64,000 bases of DNA from Parelaphostrongylus tenuis (lineage: Eukaryota; Nematoda; Chromadorea; Rhabditida; Metastrongylidae). Of this stretch, positions 1 to 11,906 are shown in pieces. Position 1 is the stretch's first letter, and every line of letters begins with the position of its first letter. The translations under genes and the position numbers were made by a program. The notes below the pieces were generated by a model, which saw only the letters and a program-made list of their open reading frames with translations, had not been told where the DNA came from and made no database searches. The stretch is taken from positions 62,001-126,000 of the forward strand of contig JAHQIW010004709.1 in the NCBI GenBank assembly GCA_019055375.1. Reading direction: 5' to 3'.

Positions 1-1448
1 CTTTGTTGGAGGGTAACAAAATATCGCTTGCTTAGAAAAATTGCAAAGCAAAGACCATAAGATTTTACGACACTCACTAAGTCTTCTCATTTAAATTAAA
101 CTGAACTTACATGCCTATGCAAAACTCTGTGGACTAATATTAACTGAGAGACTTACTATGAATAAAGCTATGGATGCTCACAAGATTTACTTAATCCTAT
201 GACGCATTTTAACTGAGGAATTTCTTTGCTGTGAATATGAAAGTGTTTGATCAGACAGACTGCGTGTCAATTAAGCCCTTCCACGTTTTTGAAAAAGTGA
301 AAAGAGGTCAGAATACTGCTAGTGTTCAACATATCCCATACTATCACATTCGTGTCTGCTCAAAAAGAGAACATTAACTCATAATGTCTTCCTACTTTAA
401 CATTTTAATGTCGCACATCTAGTGTGCTACGGTGCTTTCAATAATCAATTACGATTGAGGCGAGTGTCACTCAGGCACTCAGTTTAGTCTAACTGCCATG
501 GCCAATCACTCAGTTAAACTCCAATCCTCTGAGTTGCATAAATGAAAATTTTCCAGAACACTCAAATGATCTTTGACATCATTTTTCGACGAAATTTCTT
601 TGTGCGCTGATAGAATTGCTGTATGCTTTCGCTACAACAATTTATTCTTCCCATTATTTCTTAGGTGTTTTTCGTTGTTGCCCAATAAATGGACCACATT
701 GTCTACATCTTGCAGTAAAATGACTCTCAGAGTCAGAGCAGTTCATAATTTCCAACGGTTTCTTCCTGAAGTGGGGGTGGTGGTCTCGTAGCTGGTGACT
801 CAGGCTATTAGAAAGTTATCAGAAAGAAAGGAAATGGCTCGACTTTTACTCGGACGTTCTCTTGCAATCACTAAGAACGTCTCGCCCTGGCTACGGCAAA
901 CACAAAAAGATTTCATTCGGCTAGTACTGACTTTCATGAAGATGTTCAAGCAGTAATCGAAATGACACGGAATATTTGGAATGGCAATTTCTTCCATCAC
1001 GTTCAATAAAAAACTGCCATTGATTAACATTTTCCTTTCTAACACTACTGAGAAATGAGTTCGGACATATGAGTGGTACGTACATTTTAGTACTGTCTAC
1101 TAGAAAATATATACTGAGTAGTACTTAAAATCCGCATATGCATTAGAGTACTCTATCAGTGTACGTCATATTATCAAATTCACAACCAGTTCACAGAACT
1201 TTCTAAAACTATCTGCAGCAACACGCACAGTCGAAGAGACCACTTTGGACAATTGGAGCCTAGACAGTTCAGAATCACAGAGAATCCTCGGTAAGAAAAA
1301 TCATCAGGGAGAATGATTCGATAAGCGAACAAAGTATGTTGAAGAACTGCGATAAACTTCTCCATACTATAATATCAGTAGGACAAAACTTGAGAAAATG
1401 ATCTACAAGGCAAATTTCTTAAAGCTAAAGCTTTAAGCTGTAACTTCA
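1..1448. other. AT-rich sequence with no recognised feature
   Basis: I see no convincing exon, RNA gene or repeat homologous to the families elsewhere in the window. Short open frames here lack motifs and coding-like composition. Confidence 0.5.
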
Positions 1449-1655
1449 AGAGCTCTCGGCGTTGACCAATCCCTGAAGAATGCACCATGCATTCGTCTTC
1501 AATTTTTAACTTCGTTTGAGGTGACTGGATGCATATCTGGCCTTTACAATGACTCGTGGTGGCCTGCTGCTGACCTGAGTCAGTGCTGCGAATCCTCCTA
1601 GATAGTTCTGAGACCAGTCTGGTACCAATTTACCGGCCCCGGAGAGAAGTTTCTT
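1449..1655 (-). repeat. SINE copy, body only (tRNA-related head missing)
   Basis: This is an antisense copy of the window's main SINE. It keeps the 3' body (minus strand: TTGGTACCAGAC..., the GACTCA/CACGAGTCATTGTAAAGGCC block, GAATGCATGG, and the GAGAGCT end) but stops before the A/B-box head. The loss of the 5' head fits 5' truncation during target-primed insertion. The family assignment rests on alignment by eye to the complete copy at 2818-3135. Confidence 0.75.
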
Positions 1656-2803
1656 GTTTAACCAAATAACGAAAAACTGAGTAAAAAAAATCACATATAA
1701 TGCCAAATATAGTGATCGAAAACAAATGAGGTGAAATAATATTGCAATGGGACATTTTCTAACATGGGCGGGTAACTGAAAAATTCTGTTGCATAGCTAA
1801 CATCGACGAACGCTGGACAATATACTTCGAGTTGATAGTGAAATTAGAGTGGATGGTCTTCTAAACTGTCGATAAATAGGTTCGCCTAGTTCAATCGTCT
1901 GGCGTTATCGCAGTGACACACTTCACAAATGGGCATAACCGCTGATGTCTTTTCAGGCCGCTCGATTCTCGGTACTTCTTGTCGCATTTTCAGCTGAAAT
2001 CAAAGTACTTAACGTTTTCCTCGTTCCCTTGCTCAAATTTTCTCAAATTTTACTTCATTCCGTTATTAGAATTGTAAGATCAAGTCCATAGTATTGTACA
2101 CATCGGCACTAGTGGTAAACATTACCAGGTGAGACATCTTGCTTTTTGACTGCTTTTTTCAGAAACCCCTCTTATAACAATGTATAATCTGATAACATGA
2201 ATTGTAGCGTTGAAAGACTGATTGCAAGACTGACTTCAGTAAGGCAATGAATGTGTACCACATGAATGGGTCTATTTAATGCCTAAAACAAACCACTGAA
2301 GGCGGAATTACGACACTTCCACTTTGCATAATCTTGAATCTCAGTGATGACGCATGAAAAGTGTAAAGGAAAAAGCAGTCATCATCTGATACATTCACAT
2401 TTACTGTAAAAGCCAAATTTGGAATTTTATTATCTCTAATAGTGCTTGATAAAGATCAAAGGATAGCGTAATCTTTAGTGAATGATTGATGTCGAACGCC
2501 TTATTTTGATTATTTCTAAACATATGTTCAGCTCGTTTCAATGAGCCTGATTGAACTATTGTACACTCGTTTTTTAGAGTTTCTCGAGCACTGATTACCT
2601 ATTGTGTTGATCGTCTTCAAATTATATGACATAATTGAGTGCTACTCAATGATGCTACTAAAATCGTTTGCAGCCGCGTTTACAGATGATTTCGTTCTGG
2701 ACTAGAATAGTATCATAGGAGAAATACTCTCGTTCTCCTCGGATTCAGTATTTCGCTCTTCTCGTCATCTGTCGTCAAATACTCACCTTGAATAATCTGC
2801 TCA
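1656..2803. other. No recognised feature
   Basis: AT-rich sequence with no recognised gene, RNA or repeat. Confidence 0.5.
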
Positions 2804-2817
2804 TATGTATTTCACCG

Positions 2818-3135
2818 TGGAGCGCATGTGGCGCAGTGGTTAGAAGTGCCCTGCGTCGCACACGGGGTCACTGGTTCGATCTCGCGCTCATGGCTCACCA
2901 AGCCATCCATCCCTTCGGGGTCCGTAAATTGGTACCAGACAGGTCTCAGACTTGTCTGGGAGGATAAGCAGCACTGACTCAGTTCAGCGGGAGGCCACCG
3001 CGAGTCATTGTGAAGGCCAGATGTGCATTCAATCACCTCAAACAAAGTTAAAAATTGAAGTCGAATGCATGGCGCATCCCCCAGGGATTGATCAACGCCG
3101 AGAGCTTTATCCTTTATCCTTTATCCTTTATCCTT
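2818..3135 (+). repeat. Full-length tRNA-headed SINE, reference copy
   Basis: This is the best complete copy of the commonest repeat in the window, about 320 bp long. The head resembles a tRNA gene, with an internal A box TGGCGCAGTGGTTAGAAG at 2829-2846 and a B box GGTTCGATCTC at 2873-2883. The body follows (CTCACCAAGCCATCCATCCC, GGTACCAGAC, TCTGGGAGGATAAGCAGCA, GAATGCATGGCGCATCC). The copy ends in a (TTTATCC)n tail of four units at about 3108-3136. A 10-bp direct repeat, TATGTATTTC, flanks it at 2804-2813 and 3136-3145 and is a likely target-site duplication. Such elements are transcribed by RNA polymerase III and moved by LINE machinery. Which LINE is unknown, because the tail does not match the RTE tail seen near 46810. 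Confidence 0.85.
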
Positions 3136-3428
3136 TATGTATTTCGCCCCCAAAATTTATACCCATGATTCTCTAAATCAGAAAATTCTATTAAAGAATT
3201 CAACTGAACAATTAGCTTGTTACTGCATGTGCCGGATGAGTCGCAAGGAAATTGCTTAGACGTTCTTGACTTCTCAACATAAATGGAATATCAACAAGCG
3301 TCAAAAAACACGGAAAAGTTTGGCATCATTATAGGCGACGTCGATATAAACAGTCGAGAGTGGTCCATGATTATTCAAGCAGACACAATCACTCGGCAGT
3401 GGTCACTGCAATGTCGGGAAATTTTGTC

Positions 3429-3645
3429 GCCTGAGTTGCTGTGATCTATTGATCGGCGCCGATTGCTTTATATGTGGGGGTATATCCTCAAGGAACTGGC
3501 TGAATCGAAGGCCTCTGTCTGTGATACTAAAGAGCTCGACAGGACAAAACACGCCCCTGTTTGCCGCTGCGTAAATGTCGTAACAGAACTCATAATAAGC
3601 TCAAACATGTCATCATGTTGCACCGAAAACTATTGGCAACAACAA
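3429..3645 (+). repeat. Degenerate hammerhead-family repeat (subfamily B)
   Basis: It aligns end to end with the copies at 6930-7105 (-), 7517-7705 (+) and 57236-57405 (+), sharing the CGCCTGA start, GATCGGCGCCGATT, TATATCCTC, GGCTGAATCGAAGG and the terminal GCTCAAACATGTCATCAT. The ribozyme core is decayed here: GACAAAAC stands where GACGAAAC is expected, and the CUGANGA box is not recognisable. I see no coding potential. Confidence 0.55.
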
Positions 3646-3654
3646 TATGTGAAA

Positions 3655-5050
3655 TGCAGTTGAGACATGGATATTTTCATATTGCTCACGTTAACATTTT
3701 CTCTTCAATGTCTAACATCGGCTTGTTGCGGAGTTGACGCTGGTCTAAGTTCCCGTTGTACTCACTGTAACACCTATGGGCATTATCTCGGCTACATCAG
3801 CGATTTTCATTTCACCTTCCTGGTTTTGAAACAAATTCTATTTCACAGGTAGTCATTCTTCCCTTTGTCTATGCGCTCTCCAACCACCTTAATAACCCTC
3901 CAATGGCTATAGAATATATAATCTTTTTTGTGACGTGAAGTCGTGGCCCAATGGTTGTTGTGATACTCGTCGCAGCACGCACGTTCTTAGCTCATAGTAA
4001 CAACCAGACACTCGTCCCACTATGTAATTATATGTTTTCAGTAATTTATTATGCCATATGACCTCTGTCAGCAATATTACGACGTTTACCTTGCAGCTCT
4101 AATATTCTTCTAATTCAAATTTATTTAACAGCAAAATCAATATAGCGACTGAAAATTAGCAAAGAACAACTTGCTTGCAAAAATCATAGACATTGGCAAT
4201 TTCTGCGACTCTTCATTTCTACCACACACTATACAGCAAACCCCCTCCAATAGTCTCGCGTCAAAAAAGAGAAAATGTTCATGAGATACATCTTCACATT
4301 GTTCGTACTCACTAGAGGATCCGGCTTGAATGAGCTAACGACTATTTACAAGAAGACTAGGAAAACTCACAAAAACAAACAAGTGGAGAGAATTTGACAC
4401 ATATAGGTGCCACTCGTCAGAAGAGTATTAAAACCACATAATGACTAGAGAACTCTCATATAATTTATACGTCGGTGCTCCTGATTTATATTTCTAGAGA
4501 GGCGATTGCGCTAAATTCACTGTGATTCGCGATTTCACATAGGACACAAAGGTTGATGTTTCAGATACATCGGGCTAGCATGTGTGGACGCAAATCATGA
4601 GAGAGCCTCTACGGAGTGCCATGAGTATATTGCTTTCACTTGCTACATTGTATCACCCATGAACTGGTCGCTTGTTAGTGGTTGCGCAATCGTTATTTCT
4701 TATTGTGCTAATCTGTATTTCTCCGTGAACTTAACTCCAGGTAGTTCTCAGTCATCGTGGTCAACAGCAGTAGCCAGTCCACTGGCTTAGAGAATAATTA
4801 TCTAGCCGGGATCTAAGTTGTCACCGCACTAACGGCGATTTTCATTATTGGTTTACAAGCAGCTGAACTCGTGGATGAAAATTTCAAAATCTTTGTTTAA
4901 AAGACCACCACCAACTAAATATCACATTTCGATATTAGGTCCAGCCATCACTTCCACGTGGTAGATTTGGAATTCTCATGAACACATGATTGGAGAACAG
5001 CAAACTATACCAAATAAACGAGAGAAATGCATTAGGTTATCGCAAGTCGC
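3655..5050. other. No recognised feature
   Basis: AT-rich sequence without an identifiable gene, RNA or copy of the named repeat families. Confidence 0.5.
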
Positions 5051-5084
5051 TTCTCGCAAATGTTTACCGCTTGATTGTGGCTAG

Positions 5085-5665
5085 AGGGTGTTCCTGGTTG
5101 TCGGACTGCGATGTGGAGAGGGGGTGTATCCTGTTAGTAGGGCCTTTCAGAAAAAGAGAAATTCTGATATTTTAATGTGGAAGGGCCACCTATGAGCAAA
5201 CTGTATTAGAAATCGCCCGTCGTATAGTATCTAATAGTCGCAAAGCGGTAACCTTTCTCTGACTAACAACAGCCAGCGGTTGCCTGATGTGGAGAAGAAT
5301 CGAGGAAGGCTCTGGTTATGGTGACCCTGGCTATGGTGACTTTGGAGCTTCAGAAAAACAGAGATATTCCTGCCTCAGCGCGCAGCACACTGTAAACTTC
5401 AGCCTACAACGTTGGGCGGTGAGAAGATAGGTGAGAGGTGATGAAGTGTTGAGATCAACGCGGGTGTCACTGACGGGACAAAGGACCAAAACGAACACGG
5501 CCACGACAGACGACTTCTTTTTGCTTTGTACCTATAACATCAGAATAGTCTCTTCTGATGCTGACTTTTACTTATATCTTAAGCCAGCTGGTCCTATCAA
5601 ATTCCATGTCATATCCTGACAATACACGAAAAGCAGATAGATAGACATGAAAGAAGCAGACGACG
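5085..5665 (+). mobile_element. RTE-clade retrotransposon, 5' fragment (second lineage)
   Basis: This is the start of a non-LTR retrotransposon different from the copies at 22.8-24.9 and 46.8-50.2 kb. A reading frame at about 5431-5619 contains LLCTYNIR, then IKFHVIS and a broken continuation. That matches the start of an APE-type endonuclease domain (the TYNAR motif, followed by the strand that precedes the catalytic LQETK block). Upstream, 5055-5165 and 5273-5430 look like two related 5'-UTR segments, each with a gatgtggaga block and a cagaaaaa(c/g)agagat block. This suggests a duplicated 5' leader. The frame breaks at the TGA at 5617-5619 and the rest of the element is absent. It is a 3'-truncated dead fragment. 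The RTE assignment is confident; the outer boundaries are not. Confidence 0.65.
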
Positions 5666-5899
5666 GATCGCTTGCTGATAGTGGAGCAACATTATTTGAA
5701 AACGCGCTATTCTTCAAGAGGAAAATTACCGTCCATAGAGAAAAGTTGCAATGAGCGTGTGGTTCTTTTCCGTTCAGGACGGGACGGGATGAGGGTGCAA
5801 ACTCTCTCGCTGGACCAGAATTCTCCAAAGAGTATTAGCAATCATTCGGAAGCTCGGATCTCAGCCTGGTGCACCAGATAGTCGTTTTTTAAATTGTCT

Positions 5900-6929
5900 T
5901 TTCATAACGATGCAACACAAAGAAAACATATGTGTTTTTACCTGCGAGCAATTCTCTCCTGGCGGAAACTTTTTCTTAGATTATGAGCAACCTTTTAATT
6001 GCGTAACTTCCGACGATTCCAGCGCTATATTCAGTTGCTGAATAGACTGTTTCGGTGTAGTGTATTGGGAAAAATAAAAATTTATTTTACATGCGAGGCG
6101 CGTTTGAGTGCGCGAGCTGAGTGTCTGCCGCCCCTGGATTTGATTAGGCGTGTGTCGCGATCGAGCCATCAATCGATCACGCTAGTGAGTCATACGTGAA
6201 GTACAATTTTTGTTATTTGTATTGAGATTTTCTTGCCGAAATTCAAAACAAAACGTATGTCACTGTTAGTGCAAGAAATCTTCTACACGATCGTATGGTT
6301 TTCGTACTTTCAGCGGTGTGATAGTAAAAGCACGAGGCCGGTGAACAACATAATTTTATTCTTAGTGCTAGAGCGTTATAAAGGGTCCTTTCAAAAAAGG
6401 AGCATGTAGCGCAGTAGTCAGAGATTTAAGCTTTCAAATGACTGCCAGCACTCTCATAAGAATTTGTTGTCCAGCATAAGAGATCGTTTTTCATCAAGCG
6501 CCGTTCAATGGAAAAGTATTGCCATGTGAGTCGATCAATAGGAGAATGGGATGATTTCTCAGAAGACGTCAACTTTACTAAAAAATTGTTGATATCTACG
6601 AGAAAAATGCAAGATTATCCGAAACCGTAACCGATTTGTACAAAGTCCAACTAAGCTCGCGCTATTGAAGCGCATTCGCAAGATTATAGCTAGGATCAAA
6701 TATCGTTTGCTTGAAGACAGGTAATAATATTTATGCGTGCCTGTGAGGAAAATTACAAAAATCAGTCGGTATCGTATTCTTTTCATGACGAAAACAAGAG
6801 TTTATTATCTTGGGTTCCCGCTCGTGGATGAACCGCGCGAAGCAACGAAACGGTCTAAGTGCCACGTTTTCATTCGATTGTTTTTATAGACCCCGCTCAA
6901 AGACTATAATAAATTGATAAAATGACAGT
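5900..6929. other. No recognised feature
   Basis: AT-rich sequence. A 35-bp stretch near 6401-6435 resembles the SINE A-box region but nothing after it does. Confidence 0.45.
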
Positions 6930-7105
6930 ATGCTTGGAGCCTCTAATGAGGTGTGATATGGCACTTATACAATATTGAACAGGTTTGTTTCGCCTTTCCA
7001 GGCTCATCAGTATTACGCTATCCTTCGATTCAGCCGATACCAGGGAAATGCACCTCTACTTATAAAGATATCAACACCGAATGAAAAATCACCGCAAGTC
7101 AGGTG
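6930..7105 (-). repeat. Hammerhead-family repeat, subfamily B (minus-strand copy)
   Basis: On the minus strand it begins CACCTGACTTGC and ends near AGGCTCCAAGCAT. It is homologous over its whole length to the plus-strand copy at 7517-7705. The two copies are inverted with respect to each other and flank a SINE at 7109-7421. The ribozyme core in this copy is listed separately. Confidence 0.7.
6975..7016 (-). ncRNA. Hammerhead ribozyme-like core, intact boxes
   Basis: On the minus strand the CTGATGA box is at 7010-7004. Stem II is GCCT-GGAA-AGGC at 7003-6992, four pairs closed by a GNRA tetraloop. GAAA is at 6991-6988. These are the invariant parts of a hammerhead catalytic core. Stem III could be ACA/TGT around AACC, followed by a U. 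Stem I (GTAATA with TATTGT) can form but sits a few bases further out than ideal, so activity is uncertain. A structure-aware search or a cleavage assay would settle it. Confidence 0.65.
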
Positions 7106-7108
7106 TTT

Positions 7109-7421
7109 AAAGGATAAATGATAAAGCTCTCGGCGTTGATCATTCCCTGTGGGGTGCGCCATGCATTCGACTTCAATCTTCTTAACTTTGTTGGAGGTGG
7201 CAATTAAATGCATATTTGGCTTTTACAGTGACTCGCGGTGGCCTCCCACTGAACCGAGTCAATGCTGCTTATTTTCCCAGACAAGTCTGAGACCTGTCTG
7301 GTACCAATTTACCAAACCCGGAGGGATGGATGGCTTGGCGAGCTATGAGCTTGAGATTGAACCACTGAGCCCTTGTGCGGCACAGAGCACCTCTAACCAC
7401 TGCGCCACATGCACCTCATAG
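7109..7421 (-). repeat. Full-length SINE copy
   Basis: Antisense copy of the main SINE. The head at 7421-7330 has the A-box region (minus strand GCGCAGTGGTTAGAGGTG), and the tail at 7111-7125 has degenerate AGGATAAA-type units. It lies between two inverted hammerhead-family repeats. Confidence 0.85.
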
Positions 7422-7516
7422 TCAGATGATAATTCCCCCAAAATTTCAGTGAACAAGAGTCGAGTTCGTTGCTGATAAAATTATTCATACCTCTTCATTT
7501 ATGAAGAGGATTTTTT

Positions 7517-7705
7517 CACCTGACTCGCCAGTGATCTGTTGTTCGGCGTCGATTCCTTCATGAGTAGAGGAATATTCCTCTGGGACCGGCTGAACCGAAG
7601 GACACCGTATTATTGATGAGCTTGAAAAAGACAAAAGGTCTGCCTAGCACTGTATAAGTGCCATAGAAGACCTCATAGAAGGCTCAAAACATATTATCAT
7701 ATGGT
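7517..7705 (+). repeat. Hammerhead-family repeat, subfamily B
   Basis: It starts CACCTGACTCGCC and ends GGCTCAAAACATATTATCAT. The region equivalent to the ribozyme reads TTGATGAGC (about 7609), with C3 of the core changed to T, and AGACAAAAG in place of GACGAAAC. The core is therefore decayed. It is the inverted partner of 6930-7105. Confidence 0.65.
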
Positions 7706-8109
7706 CTGTAATATTATCTTCAAAATCTTTATCCCCATTTTTTCATCTTTCATGGCGCTCATAGCGCATTTGCTAGAGGTTTTTTTGCGAAATAGACAAG
7801 ATCGTATTCCGACTTGACCCCATGTTCCGGCAAACTAAGCCTCCATTCTCTACGGCGACAGCAAATTTATCCAGATTTGAATGGGAGATCCAAAATTTTG
7901 GCTATGAAAAAAAACGTTCTATCTTATTACATCTAGCAAATATGTATTTATTCACCTCTACGGCATCCATTGGAATCGTAGTCTTTACGCTTTATCTTTG
8001 AGCCTTTCTTCGTAAGAGCATTGAGGGTTTTGCTTGCTCTGGTCAAGCACACTACTTTGAGTGTTGAAATACGCAGCCTCCGTCAAAGCAACTGCACTTC
8101 TTTTTTTTT

Positions 8110-9115
8110 ATAGGGTGCGAGAAAAGTTTTGTTAGTTTTGTAGCTTGCTAATTTTGGCATTAACATAAACATTTTTCTATTTATTCCGAAAATTCACTAA
8201 ATTCTTTGCTCAGTTTTGGCGTATAATTCGCCTTATTTATTTGTCTATTTTCAACTGCTTTGAAGTTGTAGATCGTAAAAATGAACGCATCGTAATAGTT
8301 GAGTTGCACAAGACGGGAATGTAAACGGCCGATAATGTCAAAATCGACTGGTTTCGTTCCAGCAAGTGTTTGCAATGCCGCGGATAGTTAAAAGAGACTG
8401 GAAATATTGAGGACCGCCTTCGAAAAGGTCGCTTAACCACATTGCTTACTCATGAAAAGATATGAGTTGTCAGTTGCGAACGAAGTCCCGTAGTGTTCGA
8501 TGCTTAAAATGGATCGAGAATCTCGAGATTAACCAGTGGAGTACACGAAACACACTGTCAAAAATTAGCTAAGGCTGGGCAATTACAGGATCGCACGGCT
8601 TCACTTTCTTGACATAAAGAAGAAAGAAGAACGGCTTCTAAAGGTTCACGAAATGGTTGGTCTAATACCTGGGTGCTCATCTGTTGGAGGTGTTTTGATA
8701 GCTGAAAAGATATGCACAGTTCAACAACTCCACAATCGCCAGAATCGACGTCAAGTCTTCAAGATGGGTCAACAGAAGTCTATAGCAGTGAACCGTGGGC
8801 CGCAATCATTTACTGGCCTCTTTGACGGGCTAACATTTGGCCCGCTCAGCGATTGTTTTCTGTCAAGAGCTATTTCCAGGCCCTCGAGGCAAAGACCTTT
8901 GACCGTCGAACTTGCCCGATCTCGACAAAATGGTTAATACGTGCGGCTCATACTGTAGGAAAAAGCTTTGGCTACTAGTTGCGCTACCATAGACGCCTTT
9001 AAAACGGCATTGACACACGGCTGGGACGGAAATACGGTGGAAACTTGTACAAGTACCGTTAAGAATTGTCGCAATCTACTTCATAAATGAACGAAGGCTA
9101 AAGGAAATAGTTTTT
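8110..9115 (+). pseudogene. maT/Tc1-mariner (IS630-type) transposase pseudogene
   Basis: This is a degraded DNA transposon. The left end near 8112, AGGGTGCGAGAAAAGT, looks like a terminal repeat beside TA. Broken frames downstream follow the usual order of this family. A helix-turn-helix linker comes first, with ETGNIEDRLRKGR at 8394-8432. Next is a second HTH segment with GVHETHCQKLAKAGQL. At 8695-8765 EKICTVQQLHNRQNRRQVFK corresponds to the FTDEK-type first catalytic Asp region, with the Asp lost. The C-terminal segment has CATIDAFKTALTHGW (about 8980-9020) and STVKNCRNL. There are many in-frame stops, including TGA after HEKI and TGA after TASLS, and frame changes are needed throughout. 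No matching right terminal repeat was found. It is certainly inactive. Confidence 0.75.
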
Positions 9116-9119
9116 GAGA

Positions 9120-10850
9120 GTGTTTTATGAGCTTTGTTGCTTATTATTGAAGTTTTTGATTCAATGAATGTAATTAGCTTTTTAATAAAATGAGTTGGGG
9201 GCGCCGTGGACGTGTGGTTGCAAGATTTGTCGCATTGCACGTGGAGCCGAGCTCCACCCCAAACTCTCTCCGGCAGTCAAGAACAACGCTCTATAGAACA
9301 CCAAGTCAGGCTATCAAAGCGACTGCAAGGAGGCTCGCTCAACCACTAGTCAGTGACATTCAAGAGAGGACGATTAAACGAGTTAGGTGTTAGATTACTG
9401 GAATACGCATAGTGAAAAAAAAAACACTGTGAAGACTGATCAGTTTACAAAAATAAAGCGAAATGAATAGAATGAATTCATTTCGTTATGCGGCATATTA
9501 TTCCACCCATTTACACGATCCGTCAACACAATTTTTATTGCGCAGATCGCAGTACTCTCAGCATCCCAACATTCCATTCGTTTTTGGTCATCTTCTTGTA
9601 CGATGTCGAATATTGGACTAGCATAATTCTTGCAGTCTCGAGGTCAGCCTACCTGTGGCGCTCTATAGGGAGTTTTACCGACTGCCGGAGAATGGGGGAA
9701 AGGGGTGAGTTCAGCTGCACGCGTTCCGCGATCAGCATTATAGCCACTGGGACACGGCAGCTCATAGAGTAATTTTACTGTTGAAATATTCTAATTAGTC
9801 GATAATTCTCGCACCTGTGGACGTTCTCGTTTTCTAGTGTAGATAATTCATCAATATACATATGTCATTCAATCATCATTTGTGCACGTAAGCACTACAA
9901 GGGTGTAATGGATAGACAAAACCACGAGCTGACCTTGACATAGTCCATAGAAGTAGAAAGTTATGCTCAAAAGTAATGAATCTCAATTGATCTAAGGCAA
10001 CAAAATCATTGTTTCCATGTATCCGAAAACGTATCCACTTGGACACAGATATTATTTAAGGCAGTGCTCGGAGGAAAAAAAAAACTTTTTTCTCAAACAT
10101 TAAATGATTATTCGAAATTTCAATTTTCGGCCATTTATTTTTCACACTTAGCTTACTATTTCGCTCATTTGATGGCTGTGGATGGCTCCCGTTAAATGAA
10201 ATTATGCGCAAACTCTTCAAATTTGAAGTTAAACATGTTTTTTTTCAAAAGTAGAGCAATGTGGTATAGATACTGAGATTGAAATACGCAATGTACTATG
10301 ATAGCAAAAGCAACAGAATATGAGCTTGAGATCCCTCCCGTTCATAAACCACGAGAAAAAATGATATTGTCTGAATATTCCATAACGTTATCCTCCTTAT
10401 CTTTATTCTCATGTCTTTGTTTCAAAGGGACTTGCAGCGCGGATGGTTGAGGTGCTTTACAATATACAGTGGAACCCTACCTCGGCTTAATACCACGTCT
10501 TGCCTCCTTCAGATGTTTCTCGGTATAGAAAACACGTGCTATGAGTAACCTGGAACTATGAGTAACCAGTAGATATTATAGAATTCGGCAATTGTAACAC
10601 TGTTTATTTTTCGGAAAAATCGTCTCATTGCAGTGTAGTAGGGTAAATGAGATTGAGTCTCACATATACTGCGCATTGCCTTTCCGTAGGGTACACGGCG
10701 GCTGTGGATCGATAGAGCATGCAGGCGCTTTCGCATATAGATTGCAATTTTTTGTTGTTGAATTCAGGATTTCCCCGCTTTGAATAGGCCTAAGATAAAA
10801 CGTATAACTCTGGCATTAAAAGATCTTCCCTACATGTTAATGTTTACAGC
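9120..10850. other. No recognised feature
   Basis: A GC-richer open stretch at 9190-9393 and another at 9488-9772 show no motif I recognise. The rest is AT-rich. Confidence 0.45.
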
Positions 10851-10856
10851 GCTTCG

Positions 10857-10895
10857 ACTTAGGCTGATTGGCCTAGGCTTAGACTTAGACTTGAA
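10857..10895 (+). repeat. Short degenerate TTAGGC/TTAGAC run (telomere-like)
   Basis: The sequence ACTTAGGC, GCCTAGGC, TTAGAC, TTAGAC, TTGAAA is a short imperfect run of the nematode telomere hexamer. It is too brief to be more than an interstitial relic or chance. Confidence 0.35.
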
Positions 10896-11689
10896 AGGGG
10901 ACTTAGAAAGTAATATGGATGGAGTATGCAAAGTCTTAGGCTTTAAACGACAGCAGAAAGTTTTCGTTCTAGAATGCGAGCACAAGAAATCTAGAAATGC
11001 CTGCGAAACGGTGAACCAGTACTCAAAGAAATAACGAAAATCCGCACGATAACGCGCGATGCTTGTTAAACACAACATTATTTCCCACGCTATGGCGCTG
11101 TAAGGAAGACTTTCTAGAATAAGTGCATTTCCAAACTCTCCGAGACTTGATTCGTATTTCTAGCTGATAATAAGTTAGATAAAATGTTTTGTGCAGCGAA
11201 TGATAACCACGATAATGTTGAAAGCGCGCAGCCGGTGGGAAATTCAGTTTCATTGCGAACTCTATAGAATTATGACGAAACTTTTCAAAAAAAAGTACTT
11301 ATCTAAATCACCGAGATATACGCTATCTGAAGATTACGAGAAGTATGAAAATAAGTAACTGTACAGCAAAATATTGCCGTGGTAGTGGTAAACGCGCACG
11401 ACGCGTGTGAAACAGAATATCAACTTGAATGCTGCAGCACTACAAAAAATGCCTCTTGAAGAAACGAATGCATACACCTATTCCCTGAGACATATGCTTT
11501 TAACTGATTACCGATACTCTTATAAAAAGTCCTTGTTCTGCAAAAGAGGCCCTTTCTTCCTTCTGTCCTGATGACGGAAAAGAACCGATAAAGATTAAGG
11601 ACTAAGGAGCCTGGCTTTAGTGCAAGTTACACGGATGAGTAGATGTATATCTGTAAAATACAATGAGATGAAACGTTGTTTTTGAAGCC

Positions 11690-11812
11690 GTTGTTTCCAT
11701 AGTCCCAAATAAGTCTGAGGGAGGCCAGCACGTGGGATCAAGCCGACGTAGGGTTTCAGGTCTATCGCAAAGCACCTCAAACAACTGCGTTACACGGCCC
11801 TTTAAAGACAAA
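11690..11812 (-). repeat. SINE head fragment
   Basis: Minus-strand sequence with an A-box-like TAACGCAGTTGTTTGAGG and a B-box-like GGCTTGATCCC, followed by the start of the body (TGGCCTCC, TCAGACTT). The 3' part is missing or unrecognisable. Confidence 0.45.
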
Positions 11813-11906
11813 GGCATGAGGATAAAGATAAGGTGGATAAGGAATGAAATATTGAGGCGGTTTCATTGCTTACCATGAGCAATCCACGAGCAAAACTTAC
11901 TTAATA

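Noticed and set aside
4395..4425. CTGACGAG on the minus strand resembling a hammerhead box
   Set aside because: No stem II or GAAA box follows at the required distance, and the surrounding sequence is not a family repeat.
6401..6435. SINE head (GCATGTAGCGCAGTAGTCAGAG)
   Set aside because: Only about 35 bp resemble the A-box region and nothing downstream matches, so it is not counted as a copy.
9190..9393. GC-richer open frame just downstream of the maT relic
   Set aside because: It does not align with transposase blocks and no motif was recognised. Composition alone is not enough.
10780..11034. 84-codon open frame with LRLIGLGLDLDL
   Set aside because: The leucine-rich part is the translated TTAGGC-like run. 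There is no ATG, splice context or family match.
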